Origin: Prevotella sp.
GTDB lineage: Bacteria > Bacteroidota > Bacteroidia > Bacteroidales > Bacteroidaceae
Assembly: GCA_024681875.1 (NCBI GenBank)
Contig: JAILAA010000011.1
Span: 1-35,052, forward strand
Length of the DNA: 35,052 nucleotides
Direction: 5' to 3'
Both the position numbers and the translations under genes were made by a program. The first letter of the stretch is position 1; every line of letters starts with the position of its first letter. Below are positions 16,714 to 24,687 of the stretch, in pieces. Below the pieces are notes generated by a model. The model worked only from the letters and a program-made list of their open reading frames with translations, was not told the origin of the DNA and made no database searches.

Positions 16714-18537
16714 ATGAGAAAGATTCAAGCATTAGCACTGTTCGCGGTGCTGCTCGTTATTCCGGCATTACAGCCGTGGGCAGACGCTGCAAGGCCAAGA
16801 AAGCAAGTGCAAGAGCCGCCAAAGCCTACTGTGATGGAAGCCTTCCAGCAGAAGCTGCAGGCTGATCCCTTCCTCGCAGATTCAAAGCTACAGACGCTGA
16901 ACGACGAGATAGAGAATCATATTGGCAACTTGCTGAATTGTAAGGACAAGGCCGAGTACGTGCAAAAAAACCAGCTGAATGAGTATGCTGAGGGATTGCA
17001 GTTACAGCTGCAAGAGGCAAGGGACAAGAAGGACATCTTCATGCAGGACATCCTCAAGGACTACACCGAGCTGGAGTCACAGGACATCGTGAATGCCCGC
17101 CAGCAGATGGAAGAAGTGCTTGACGGCAAATTAAACTTGCTGGAGAAGAACCTTACCCGACTGACCAGTACAATGGAAGAGAAAGAAGATACCGGGAAGG
17201 AACTGCCATGGCCACTTATCGGTGCCATCGCCGGTGGTCTGCTCTTGCTCATTATCATCATTGCCATTGTCAGCAAGAGCAAAGGAAAAAAGAAGGTTAA
17301 CACTTACAGACCATCGACGGCGGGACCTCGCACTCCCAAGCCAGGCTATCGTGCTCCTGGTAGCAATAGCCAGCAGGTATCTGCCGACGGCAATATCGTA
17401 GTACGCCGCAAGACGGCTACCATCCTGAAAAAGCAGAGTCTTGAGGACGTCATCGACAACCCCAATTACTTGAAGGTGGACGCTGTCGATTTCACTTATG
17501 AGAGTGCCGTCCGCCGCATGTATATCAAGAATCAGTGCATCATAGACATTTATAACATGTACGCAGAAGACCTGCGCAACCCCGAGAGTCCAAAGGAGGA
17601 CGGCTGCATGGTCTTAGGCCGCTGGGTACACGATACGGAGAGCAACGAATACTACGTCTCGCTAGAACAGATAGTGATGCCTGGCGACGATGCTGTATTC
17701 GAGGAATATGCCCTGAACTTCGGCGGCAAAATCAAGCTGAAGGTATTAGAGGAACTGCGTCGTCTGCGCCGCGAGACCAACCTACAGTACGACCTCACCT
17801 GCTGGGTGCACTCGCATCCTGGCTTGGGTGTGTTCTTCAGCAACAGCGACACATCGGTGCAGGATCAGCTGAAACATCCACAGCACCCGCTCTTCCTCAC
17901 TGCCCTCGTCGTCGACATCCTCACGCCGATGCAGGATGTGGGAGTCTTCACCTATCGCCGCGACCAGAACATCAACTCTAAGAGCGAGCTGAAAAAGATG
18001 TACTCTCTCATCGAATGGTACCAATGGGCACAGGAGAGTCTTAAGAATGCCGCACAGCGCCCCGTGGGTGCCGAGCAGAAAGAGCTGAGTGCAGACGAGT
18101 ACTTCAATACACTGGAGAAGGCAGAAAACCGTGATGACAGCTGTCATGACGTGCAAATCAACAAGAACGTTATCGTAGACATCTGCATGGACCTAGCCAC
18201 TGAGGGCGACGACGTTTTGGCAATGCTTCACGGCTTTGCCTCACAGCATGGGCAGAAGACAGAGTATGTGGCAGAGAAAATCTCGAACAACGAGAAAGAA
18301 AACAACCTCAGCCTCATCGGCTGTTTTGTGGCTGCCCCACACTGCAGCATACCTACCGTGCGCCGCGCCGTACAGGACTATCTCGACCGCATCCATTTCG
18401 TGTTGGTCTACACACCCAGCGACAGCCTGCTTACCACGATTCCCGTGGTCAATGGCGATTTAGTCGTTGAAAACGAATTCTACGGTGAACAGAGAATGGA
18501 AATCTTAAAAACATGGATCAAACAAGTCAGACAATAA
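16714..18537 (+). CDS. Membrane-anchored JAMM/JAB isopeptidase-like protein
   Basis: The ATG at 16714 is chosen because it gives a signal sequence (MRKIQALALFAVLLVIPAL); an upstream in-frame ATG adds only a non-hydrophobic leader. Residues 35-160 form a periplasmic coiled-coil region, 167-188 a transmembrane helix (LIGAIAGGLLLLIIIIAIV) followed by positive residues, then a cytosolic part. The JAMM motif is complete: E295 in KEDGCMVLG, H366 and H368 in HSHPGLGVFF, then S376 and D379 (H-x-H-x7-S-x2-D). JAMM enzymes are zinc metalloproteases that cleave ubiquitin-like tags. A further domain of about 170 residues follows. With Ubl, E2 and E1 genes alongside, removal of the Ubl from targets near the inner membrane is the likely role. 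607 residues. Confidence 0.85.
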   Translation: MRKIQALALFAVLLVIPALQPWADAARPRKQVQEPPKPTVMEAFQQKLQADPFLADSKLQTLNDEIENHIGNLLNCKDKAEYVQKNQLNEYAEGLQLQLQEARDKKDIFMQDILKDYTELESQDIVNARQQMEEVLDGKLNLLEKNLTRLTSTMEEKEDTGKELPWPLIGAIAGGLLLLIIIIAIVSKSKGKKKVNTYRPSTAGPRTPKPGYRAPGSNSQQVSADGNIVVRRKTATILKKQSLEDVIDNPNYLKVDAVDFTYESAVRRMYIKNQCIIDIYNMYAEDLRNPESPKEDGCMVLGRWVHDTESNEYYVSLEQIVMPGDDAVFEEYALNFGGKIKLKVLEELRRLRRETNLQYDLTCWVHSHPGLGVFFSNSDTSVQDQLKHPQHPLFLTALVVDILTPMQDVGVFTYRRDQNINSKSELKKMYSLIEWYQWAQESLKNAAQRPVGAEQKELSADEYFNTLEKAENRDDSCHDVQINKNVIVDICMDLATEGDDVLAMLHGFASQHGQKTEYVAEKISNNEKENNLSLIGCFVAAPHCSIPTVRRAVQDYLDRIHFVLVYTPSDSLLTTIPVVNGDLVVENEFYGEQRMEILKTWIKQVRQ

Positions 18538-20891
18538 TGAAGAAAATAATTTTAGGATGTGCCCTGCTGGCAAGCTTAGCACAGGTGAATGCGCAGGACG
18601 TTAAGAAGATAGAGTTCTGCGACAAGAAATACGAATATGCGGAAGGCAAGGACAGTATCACACTGTTCCTCAAGGTTCTGAACAGCAACGGCAAGTCGTG
18701 CGACGATGTCACCACGGCCAACCTGAACGACTACCTCGTCATCAAAGAGGATGACAACATCATTGCGCCAGACCGCTGCATGTACAGCTCCGTCAGTACA
18801 GGTCAGCGTATCCCTGCCGGTTTCACCTTCTCTGTGCTCGTCGACCTAAGTATTCCTGAGGAAGGCAAGGGACAGATTTTCGACGCCGTGGGTCAACTGG
18901 TGCAGAGTGCACCCGATAGCTGCGTTTTCCTGTCATTCTTCGGCGACGAGGTAACCACCACCCAGATGGTGACGAAGAAAAACTTCCAGGATTTTGAGCA
19001 AGAGTTCAAGAAACATTCCGAGAACAAGTTCTTCTATGGTGCACTCTACTCCAAATTGGTTGAATTTTCCAGTGACAAGGCGGAATTCGAGGATTCAGTG
19101 CGCACCGCTGCTGGCTATGAGCGCAATGCCGCTATCGCCCGTCGAGCCATTGCTGCAAAGGACAAGAATCTTCTCTTCGTGTTCACTGAAGGCAACAAGC
19201 GCCCTGCCGACGAAGTAATCTCCTTCATTGAGGTAGCTGACTATCAGACCAACACCGCACATCTGGTGCCGAAGGTATATGCCCTCTATTATACTGGCGA
19301 AGGCGTGGACGAGAACGTAGAGCTGACCCTCGACGCCGTCACCACGCCGCGCGATGACAATGGTCCCATCGAAGACCGTCAGGGTATGTATATGCCCAGC
19401 GACAATCTGGCCAGCGTGCTGAGCAATTTCCAGCAGGTTGTGAAGGATGCCATGTATGATTTTGCCTTCTCCTATCGCGCTACGAAAGGAAAGGTCTACA
19501 ATGGCCTCGTCAAATATACCGCTGAATGGAAAGGCGGAAATGTCGGAGAAGTAGATTACTCCATTGGCTCAGCGGAAACACCATGGCCCGTAAAGTCCGA
19601 GTCTACAGGTGACACTATCACGAAGGTGCTGGTGGCACTGCTCATCGCCCTGCTCACGTTTGCTATCTTCTTCCTCATTATGAAGGTACTGGTGCCCTCC
19701 ATCAAGTCTAAGCGTTTCGGCATGAAGTATTATAAGAAGTACGAGCCGGAGGCCAACGTCTCACGCCGCATCTGTACCTACTGTCGTCAGGACATCGAGC
19801 CTGGCCAGATGGTGGTGATGAAATGTAAGCATATCATGCACGTGGCCTGCTGGCAGCAGAACGGCTATAAGTGCGTGGAGTACGGACAGAACTGTAAGGA
19901 CGGCATACAGGACCACGTAGCATGGAAGGAGATGTTCTCAAAGGCTTCCCTACGCGACACCTACCAGACACTGGCCGGCATCCTCGCCGCACTGGTGAGC
20001 TGGATTGTCTTCGAGCTGACAGGACGCGGTTTATTCCAAGGGCTGGGCGAAGGCATTGCCAAAGCCTTTATCAGCAATGAAAACATGGTTGGCGAATGTG
20101 CAGTTAAAGTGTCAGCCCTACTTACCATTGGCCTCTTGTTGGGATTCTTCCTCTCGCTTGTCTTCCGCTACTTCGATGAATACCGTAAGAAAGACGCTAT
20201 GATCTACCTGAAAATTGTGGGCATGTCACTGCTCTCGGGCATCATCGGCATGGCAGCTATGGCCGTGGGCGGCATCATTTTCTGCTTGCTAGTATCAGCC
20301 ACAGGCACACCCTATTGGTATTGTTCACTACCCGCCTACATTCTCTTCGCTGTCTGTGTGCCCTTGAGCCTCACAATCAAGTCGTCCATCCCCATGAAGA
20401 GTGCCTTACTGGGCGGTCTCATCGCTGCTGCTATCGGCTTCCTTGTGCTTATGTTCGGCTCCATAGGCAATATTGAATGGATGCCCAACCTGCTTAACTT
20501 CATCATCTTCGGCGGTGGCCTGGGTGCTTCGCTCGTTACCGTGCGTATGCTGGCTGAGCGCTACTTCCTGCTCATCAAGAATGGCGTAAAGGCCGGTCAG
20601 AAGATACCTATCCACAAGTGGATGAACGCCACCGGTGGCGGCAACAAGGTAACCATCGGTGCTACCGGCGATTGCGAAGTACAGATGAACTGGGAGAAGA
20701 GCAACAAGGTGGCAAAGGAGCACGTACAGCTCTTCATCGACCAAGCCAAGACACTTCCTATGCTAAAGGCCCTCGTGCCTGGTGTGCTCTACAACATGCG
20801 TTCAGAGCTGCCCGCCAACAAGCCCACCGTGCTGTCGAATGGCGACACGTTCAAGATTGGCGACACCATTTTCGAATATGTTGAGTCTTAG
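18537..20891 (+). CDS. Membrane protein with VWA-like, RING-H2-like and FHA-like parts
   Basis: The ATG at 18537 overlaps the preceding stop (TAATG) and starts a signal peptide (MKKIILGCALLASLAQVNAQ). Residues about 95-225 resemble a VWA fold with a degenerate metal motif (VLVDLSIPEE; LLFVFTEGN). A transmembrane helix (363-386) leads to a cytosolic cluster C413-x2-C416-x13-C430-x-H432-x2-H435-x2-C438-x7-C446-x6-C453, which follows RING-H2 order except for the last spacing. Several more membrane helices occur between 477 and 670. The final 85 residues look FHA-like (KVTIGATGD; LSNGDTFKIGDTIFEY), but the usual Arg and Ser phosphate contacts are Ala (709, 726). An E3-like role with phospho-signalling input is plausible; all three domain calls come from reading motifs. 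Confidence 0.7.
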   Translation: MKKIILGCALLASLAQVNAQDVKKIEFCDKKYEYAEGKDSITLFLKVLNSNGKSCDDVTTANLNDYLVIKEDDNIIAPDRCMYSSVSTGQRIPAGFTFSVLVDLSIPEEGKGQIFDAVGQLVQSAPDSCVFLSFFGDEVTTTQMVTKKNFQDFEQEFKKHSENKFFYGALYSKLVEFSSDKAEFEDSVRTAAGYERNAAIARRAIAAKDKNLLFVFTEGNKRPADEVISFIEVADYQTNTAHLVPKVYALYYTGEGVDENVELTLDAVTTPRDDNGPIEDRQGMYMPSDNLASVLSNFQQVVKDAMYDFAFSYRATKGKVYNGLVKYTAEWKGGNVGEVDYSIGSAETPWPVKSESTGDTITKVLVALLIALLTFAIFFLIMKVLVPSIKSKRFGMKYYKKYEPEANVSRRICTYCRQDIEPGQMVVMKCKHIMHVACWQQNGYKCVEYGQNCKDGIQDHVAWKEMFSKASLRDTYQTLAGILAALVSWIVFELTGRGLFQGLGEGIAKAFISNENMVGECAVKVSALLTIGLLLGFFLSLVFRYFDEYRKKDAMIYLKIVGMSLLSGIIGMAAMAVGGIIFCLLVSATGTPYWYCSLPAYILFAVCVPLSLTIKSSIPMKSALLGGLIAAAIGFLVLMFGSIGNIEWMPNLLNFIIFGGGLGASLVTVRMLAERYFLLIKNGVKAGQKIPIHKWMNATGGGNKVTIGATGDCEVQMNWEKSNKVAKEHVQLFIDQAKTLPMLKALVPGVLYNMRSELPANKPTVLSNGDTFKIGDTIFEYVES

Positions 20892-20904
20892 ACAGCTAGC
20901 ATGA

Positions 20905-20976
20905 TGTACACAAAAATACAAAGCCTCTGTGCTCTTGTACATAGGCTTTGTACAGAGTGTACAGAGGCTCTGTACA
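20905..20976 (+). promoter_or_regulatory. Five TGTACA palindromes and competing hairpins upstream of E1
   Basis: The 98-base gap before the E1-like gene contains TGTACA at 20905, 20936, 20949, 20958 and 20971. TACAAAGCCT (20917-20926) pairs with AGGCTTTGTA (20943-20952). AGCCTCTGT (20922-20930) can instead pair with ACAGAGGCT (20961-20969). The two stems share bases and are mutually exclusive. There is no T-run. It could be an operator array or an RNA switch controlling E1 and the baseplate genes downstream. Confidence 0.6.
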
Positions 20977-20989
20977 TTTACTAAAAATC

Positions 20990-22294
20990 ATGGAAAAAGA
21001 AAAATACGAATGGGGCGAGGGTGTGTTCACACTGCTCTCATGGTTCAAGAAAGAGCGCGTGAAGAATGCACGCGTACTTGTGGCCGGTGCTGGTGCGCTA
21101 GGCAATGAGGTAGTAAAGAATCTGGCCCTCTTCGGCGTGGGACACATCTATGTGGCCGACTTCGACCGTATAGAGATTTCCAACCTCACACGCTCTATCC
21201 TCTTTCGCGAAGAGGATGCCTACAGTCACGCCTTCAAAGCTGACATAGTGGCAAAGCGCGCAAGGGAAATCAATCCACAGATTGAGGTGACACCTATTGT
21301 GGGTAATCTCTTCTCCGAAGTAGGCTTTGGTCTGTATCGCTCCGTCGATGTCATCATCGGCTGCCTCGACAGCCGTCTTGCCCGCTATCTGCTCAACCGC
21401 ATGGCCATGCGTGCCGGAAAGAGCTGGATTGACGGCAGCATCGAAAACCTGACGGGTGCCGTCAAGGTTTACAGTCCCGGTATTAGCTGCTACGAATGTG
21501 GCCTGTCTCGCGATGAGTTCAACAACATCATGCTGCGCACAGGTTGTGCCGACGTAGTGCGCACACAGACCGAGCATGGCCGCATCGCCACCACGCCTAT
21601 CAGCGCCAGCATCGTGGGTGCCCTACAGGTGCAGGAAGCTATGAAAATCATCCACAAGGATGAGGTCAATGAGCCCCAGAACACCCAAGAGGCCCAAAAG
21701 CCTCAGGAAGTTCAGGAAGTCGAAAAGCCCCTCATCCAGTTGGTAAAGCCCCTAAAGCCCATCACAGAGAAAAAGAAGTTGCAGGCCGGCCCACCATTCA
21801 AGACCTTAGAGGGCAAGATGCTACGCTACGAGGGTATGACCTGCACCACCAGTATCTATCGCATCGGTGCCTGGAAGAGTAATTGTCCGGCCCACGAGCG
21901 CTGGGAGAATGTTATAGAGTGCAAGGGACTATCGGCCAAAATGACTGTCGGTGAAGTGCTGGCAAAACTGAAAGAGATGCTTAACGCAGGATGGGTGGAA
22001 ATCAACATGGTGAACAACAAGTTCATCGATGTCATCGTCTCCGACCGTCCCGAGAAGGAGTTCCAGGTGATGATTCCCGAATCACAGCTTGACGACTATA
22101 TCAAGCAGGACAATGAGCTGCGCCAACTCAGCTATCGCACACTCATCCATAAACATTTCTTCGAGAACATCGATGACCGTTTCCCCTATCAGCAACTCAC
22201 ACTGCAACAGATAGGCATCCCGCCTTTCGACGTGCTAATGGTGTCATCAGACAAGGGTGTCAACTACATAGAACTATCCGCCGATGCCTTCTAG
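20990..22294 (+). CDS. E1-like (ThiF/MoeB fold) Ubl-activating enzyme
   Basis: The ATG at 20990 is preferred over a TTG at 20948, which would start within the repeat structure. The 434-residue protein has the nucleotide loop VLVAGAGALGNEVVKNL (29-45), acidic D57/D59 with ISNLTR (63-68), K83, and IIGCLDSRLARYLLNR (122-137). These are all hallmarks of E1/ThiF adenylyltransferases. Cys167 and Cys170 (SCYEC) may bind zinc. Cys186 in RTGC, ahead of ISASIVGALQVQEAMKII, is the best candidate for the thioester Cys. Residues 225-265 are a Gln/Pro/Lys linker, then a C-terminal domain ends IGIPPFDVLMV, reminiscent of a ubiquitin-fold (UFD-like) domain. Its end overlaps tssG by 11 bases. Confidence 0.85.
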   Translation: MEKEKYEWGEGVFTLLSWFKKERVKNARVLVAGAGALGNEVVKNLALFGVGHIYVADFDRIEISNLTRSILFREEDAYSHAFKADIVAKRAREINPQIEVTPIVGNLFSEVGFGLYRSVDVIIGCLDSRLARYLLNRMAMRAGKSWIDGSIENLTGAVKVYSPGISCYECGLSRDEFNNIMLRTGCADVVRTQTEHGRIATTPISASIVGALQVQEAMKIIHKDEVNEPQNTQEAQKPQEVQEVEKPLIQLVKPLKPITEKKKLQAGPPFKTLEGKMLRYEGMTCTTSIYRIGAWKSNCPAHERWENVIECKGLSAKMTVGEVLAKLKEMLNAGWVEINMVNNKFIDVIVSDRPEKEFQVMIPESQLDDYIKQDNELRQLSYRTLIHKHFFENIDDRFPYQQLTLQQIGIPPFDVLMVSSDKGVNYIELSADAF

Positions 22295-23159
22295 CCTTCC
22301 CAACGATATCAATATCGAACTTCTGTTGAAATACTATCCGCTTGGTACACTGCGGGTGGAATTGCAAGGATTGCACAAACGCAATACCTACAACGACATC
22401 ATCGAGACCGAGGAGAAGGACGATATACTGGAGGTGAAAGTGGGGCGTAACAGCATCTATAACGCCTTGCCGGAATATATGTTCCACCCCATCGACCGTT
22501 TCGACAACTTACCGGCCTATGAGGAGAAAGAGCATTTCGACGAACAATTAGAGCAACAGGAGGAGGAAATACGCAATGCCTATCTCTTCTTTGCTCCTAT
22601 TGATGTGCTGTTGCTGAAGCTTCGTGCCGATGTGCGCGAAAAACTAGAGCCGTTGGCATCGGAAAACATTGTGATGCAGCAAATCATCGGTGACGCCCTC
22701 ACTGACGAACAACAGCAAAACCGATTCATACGCCAACTCATTCCCTTTCTGCCCAACTGTAAACGCATCCGTGGCAACAGTACCCTTATTACACTCATGC
22801 TGCGAAAGGTATTCATGGAAGAGGGACTGAGTATCAGACGGAAAAACGAGACACGCAACTTTACCGACGAGGAGCCACGATACGAGAACTATGTCGACAT
22901 GGAACTTGGCAACGGCTACGTAGGCAGCACCTACAGCGAGACGATATGCAATTATGAGATACACTACTGGTCGGACGCGGAGTGCAACGAAGATTTCTTG
23001 AAACTCATCGACGAAGTAGAGATGCTAAGACAATTTGTGAAGGACTGGTTCCTCAGTATTGAGGAAGAACTAACCTTCGACATCCAACACGACGAGCCGC
23101 CATTACGACTCAACGACGATGTATTCTTCAACTATTTGAACTATAATACTAACATATAA
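22284..23159 (+). CDS. tssG: Probable T6SS baseplate protein TssG
   Basis: The 291-residue protein begins inside the last codons of the E1-like gene and ends seven bases before tssK, in a block with tssE and tssF. TssG is the expected missing member of the TssE-F-G-K baseplate. The sequence supports this moderately: a beta-rich opening (LRVELQGLHKRNTYNDII), then a helical stretch with an LxPFLP-type phrase (RQLIPFLPNCKRIRGN), a short basic segment and a C-terminal part around WFLSIEEELTF. The family diverges strongly in Bacteroidota, so the call rests on size, order and these general features. It acts in the cytosol at the base of the T6SS sheath. Confidence 0.65.
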   Translation: MPSSLPNDINIELLLKYYPLGTLRVELQGLHKRNTYNDIIETEEKDDILEVKVGRNSIYNALPEYMFHPIDRFDNLPAYEEKEHFDEQLEQQEEEIRNAYLFFAPIDVLLLKLRADVREKLEPLASENIVMQQIIGDALTDEQQQNRFIRQLIPFLPNCKRIRGNSTLITLMLRKVFMEEGLSIRRKNETRNFTDEEPRYENYVDMELGNGYVGSTYSETICNYEIHYWSDAECNEDFLKLIDEVEMLRQFVKDWFLSIEEELTFDIQHDEPPLRLNDDVFFNYLNYNTNI

Positions 23160-23166
23160 CAATACT

Positions 23167-24156
23167 ATGCCAAAAAGAATCAGCTGGAAAAAAGGCATGC
23201 GCCTTACCGACGAAGTACTCAAGGCGTCGGACGATTGTACTTCCGAGTACATCAGTCAGGCCATGACACTGGCAGCCAACGGGCGTTTCGGCCTTATTCC
23301 CACCATAAAGCCCTTCGAACTGCAACTAAGCATCACCAAGGGTTTTGTCGATGTAGAAGCCCTATCGTGTACAGCCATCACCCGTGGCGGGCTGCTCATT
23401 GACGTACATTTCGACACCAAGTTCACCAACACCTTCGATGGGCGCGTTCAAATACCGAAAGACGCCGAGGATCCGGAGCTGCTGCTCTGCATCAATGTAG
23501 ATCCTGACGAGTGGAGCGACACCAACGAAGGCTATCAGGAACCAGATTACTCCTTCTCACTGGTCAATCCGAAGAACGGTCTGCCTGGCTACGGCATACC
23601 TATCGCACGTATCATCTACGAGGACGGATGGCGTGAGGACAATGTCAACTTCGTGCCGCCTTGTCTCACACTGGCCGCCCATGGCAAGTTCATGCAACTG
23701 TTCCAACAATTCGTACAGATGCTGCAAGCCATTGACGAAACGGCACATGAGCAGTCGGCAACAGCGGCAACCACCGCTTTGGGCATCTTCTGGCCAGCTG
23801 TGCGCGAGCAGCTCATTAATGTATCCACAGGACAGAGCACCATGACGCCACAGCAATTTCAAGCCTGCGTGCAGAAAGTAGTGTCGGCATTTGCAATAGG
23901 CTGCGAACTCGACGAGCTTGTAGACCTAGAGGATGCTGAGCAGTTCCGCAGATACTCTACGCTGCCCTACAGTTTTCGCACAGCCTACACCCGCATCAAG
24001 CAGGGTATGAGTCTCTGCTACTCCATCAGCCAGAAGTTGGAAAAGTTCGGACAGCTGAAACGCGAAGAGCCAAAGCCCGTACCACCCCCAGAACCAGTGA
24101 AACCTACGCCACCGCCTGTGGATTCAAGACGCAGATGGGAGGGTAAGAACATATGA
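23167..24156 (+). CDS. tssK: T6SS baseplate protein TssK
   Basis: The 329-residue protein opens with KRISWKKGMRLTDEVLKASD, the W..GM.L pattern at the start of TssK. It continues with a beta-rich shell domain (FGLIPTIKPFELQLSITKGFVDVEALSC; ITRGGLLIDVHFDTKF). A central helical part (QLFQQFVQMLQAIDETA) and a Pro-rich C-terminus (KPVPPPEPVKPTPPP) follow. TssK trimers link the cytosolic baseplate to the membrane complex. The protein is shorter than proteobacterial TssK, as usual for subtype iii systems. Its stop overlaps the tssE start by four bases (ATGA). Confidence 0.85.
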   Translation: MPKRISWKKGMRLTDEVLKASDDCTSEYISQAMTLAANGRFGLIPTIKPFELQLSITKGFVDVEALSCTAITRGGLLIDVHFDTKFTNTFDGRVQIPKDAEDPELLLCINVDPDEWSDTNEGYQEPDYSFSLVNPKNGLPGYGIPIARIIYEDGWREDNVNFVPPCLTLAAHGKFMQLFQQFVQMLQAIDETAHEQSATAATTALGIFWPAVREQLINVSTGQSTMTPQQFQACVQKVVSAFAIGCELDELVDLEDAEQFRRYSTLPYSFRTAYTRIKQGMSLCYSISQKLEKFGQLKREEPKPVPPPEPVKPTPPPVDSRRRWEGKNI

Positions 24157-24659
24157 GTTTCATCAGCACACCTATCACCTACGAAGAGGGGTCACTCATT
24201 CTGCATCGTGACCTGCCCCATCGACTAGCCATGCTCGACAACTTGGTGGAGTTAATAGTGTTCACACCACGAGGCAGCTTTGACGGCGACCCCGATTTCG
24301 GTTTTGAATACTGGAACCATGAATACAGCAATGTAAACCAGCGTGAATTCAATGCAAGCCAAGGTGTCAGAGGAGGTTTTGGCATGGGGATGCTGCAAAA
24401 TGACATTACAAAGAAGGAGTGTGAAGACAGTATTCGCGACAGTCTGGCCACCTATGAGCCGATGCTGAAAAACGTCACCGTGAACATCGTCATGGAGGCA
24501 GCCTACGAGAAAGGAGCCCACCGCAAGAAGATACCGTCGAAGTATGAGCTGAACGTCGTTGTCGATGGTATGCTCGACGATGGCGTAGGCACTCGCCGTC
24601 CCTACCGCAAGATTGTCACCTTCTATGTAGAACCCGTAGTAAAGAAAGCATACAGGTAA
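24153..24659 (+). CDS. tssE: T6SS baseplate protein TssE (gp25-like)
   Basis: The 168-residue product has the gp25/TssE pattern. An N-terminal helix (HRLAMLDNLVELIVFTPRGS) is followed by DPDFGFEYW, the conserved segment at the end of the first helix region. Then come KKECEDSIRDSLATYEPMLKN and a final beta pair (ELNVVVDGMLDD; KIVTFYVEPV). The C-E-D-S-I arrangement with Glu in the EDSI position is typical of the family. TssE initiates sheath polymerisation on the baseplate. It is co-translated with tssK and lies 28 bases before tssF. Confidence 0.88.
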   Translation: MSFISTPITYEEGSLILHRDLPHRLAMLDNLVELIVFTPRGSFDGDPDFGFEYWNHEYSNVNQREFNASQGVRGGFGMGMLQNDITKKECEDSIRDSLATYEPMLKNVTVNIVMEAAYEKGAHRKKIPSKYELNVVVDGMLDDGVGTRRPYRKIVTFYVEPVVKKAYR

Positions 24660-24687
24660 TTATTTTAAGCATTGAGCATTAAGCATA

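Noticed and set aside
12948..22294. A Bil-type anti-phage or PRTRC plasmid system
   Set aside because: Those are compact soluble or plasmid-linked sets. Here the membrane proteins, the FHA-like domain and overlap with tssG point to a T6SS-linked system, though the enzyme families are related.
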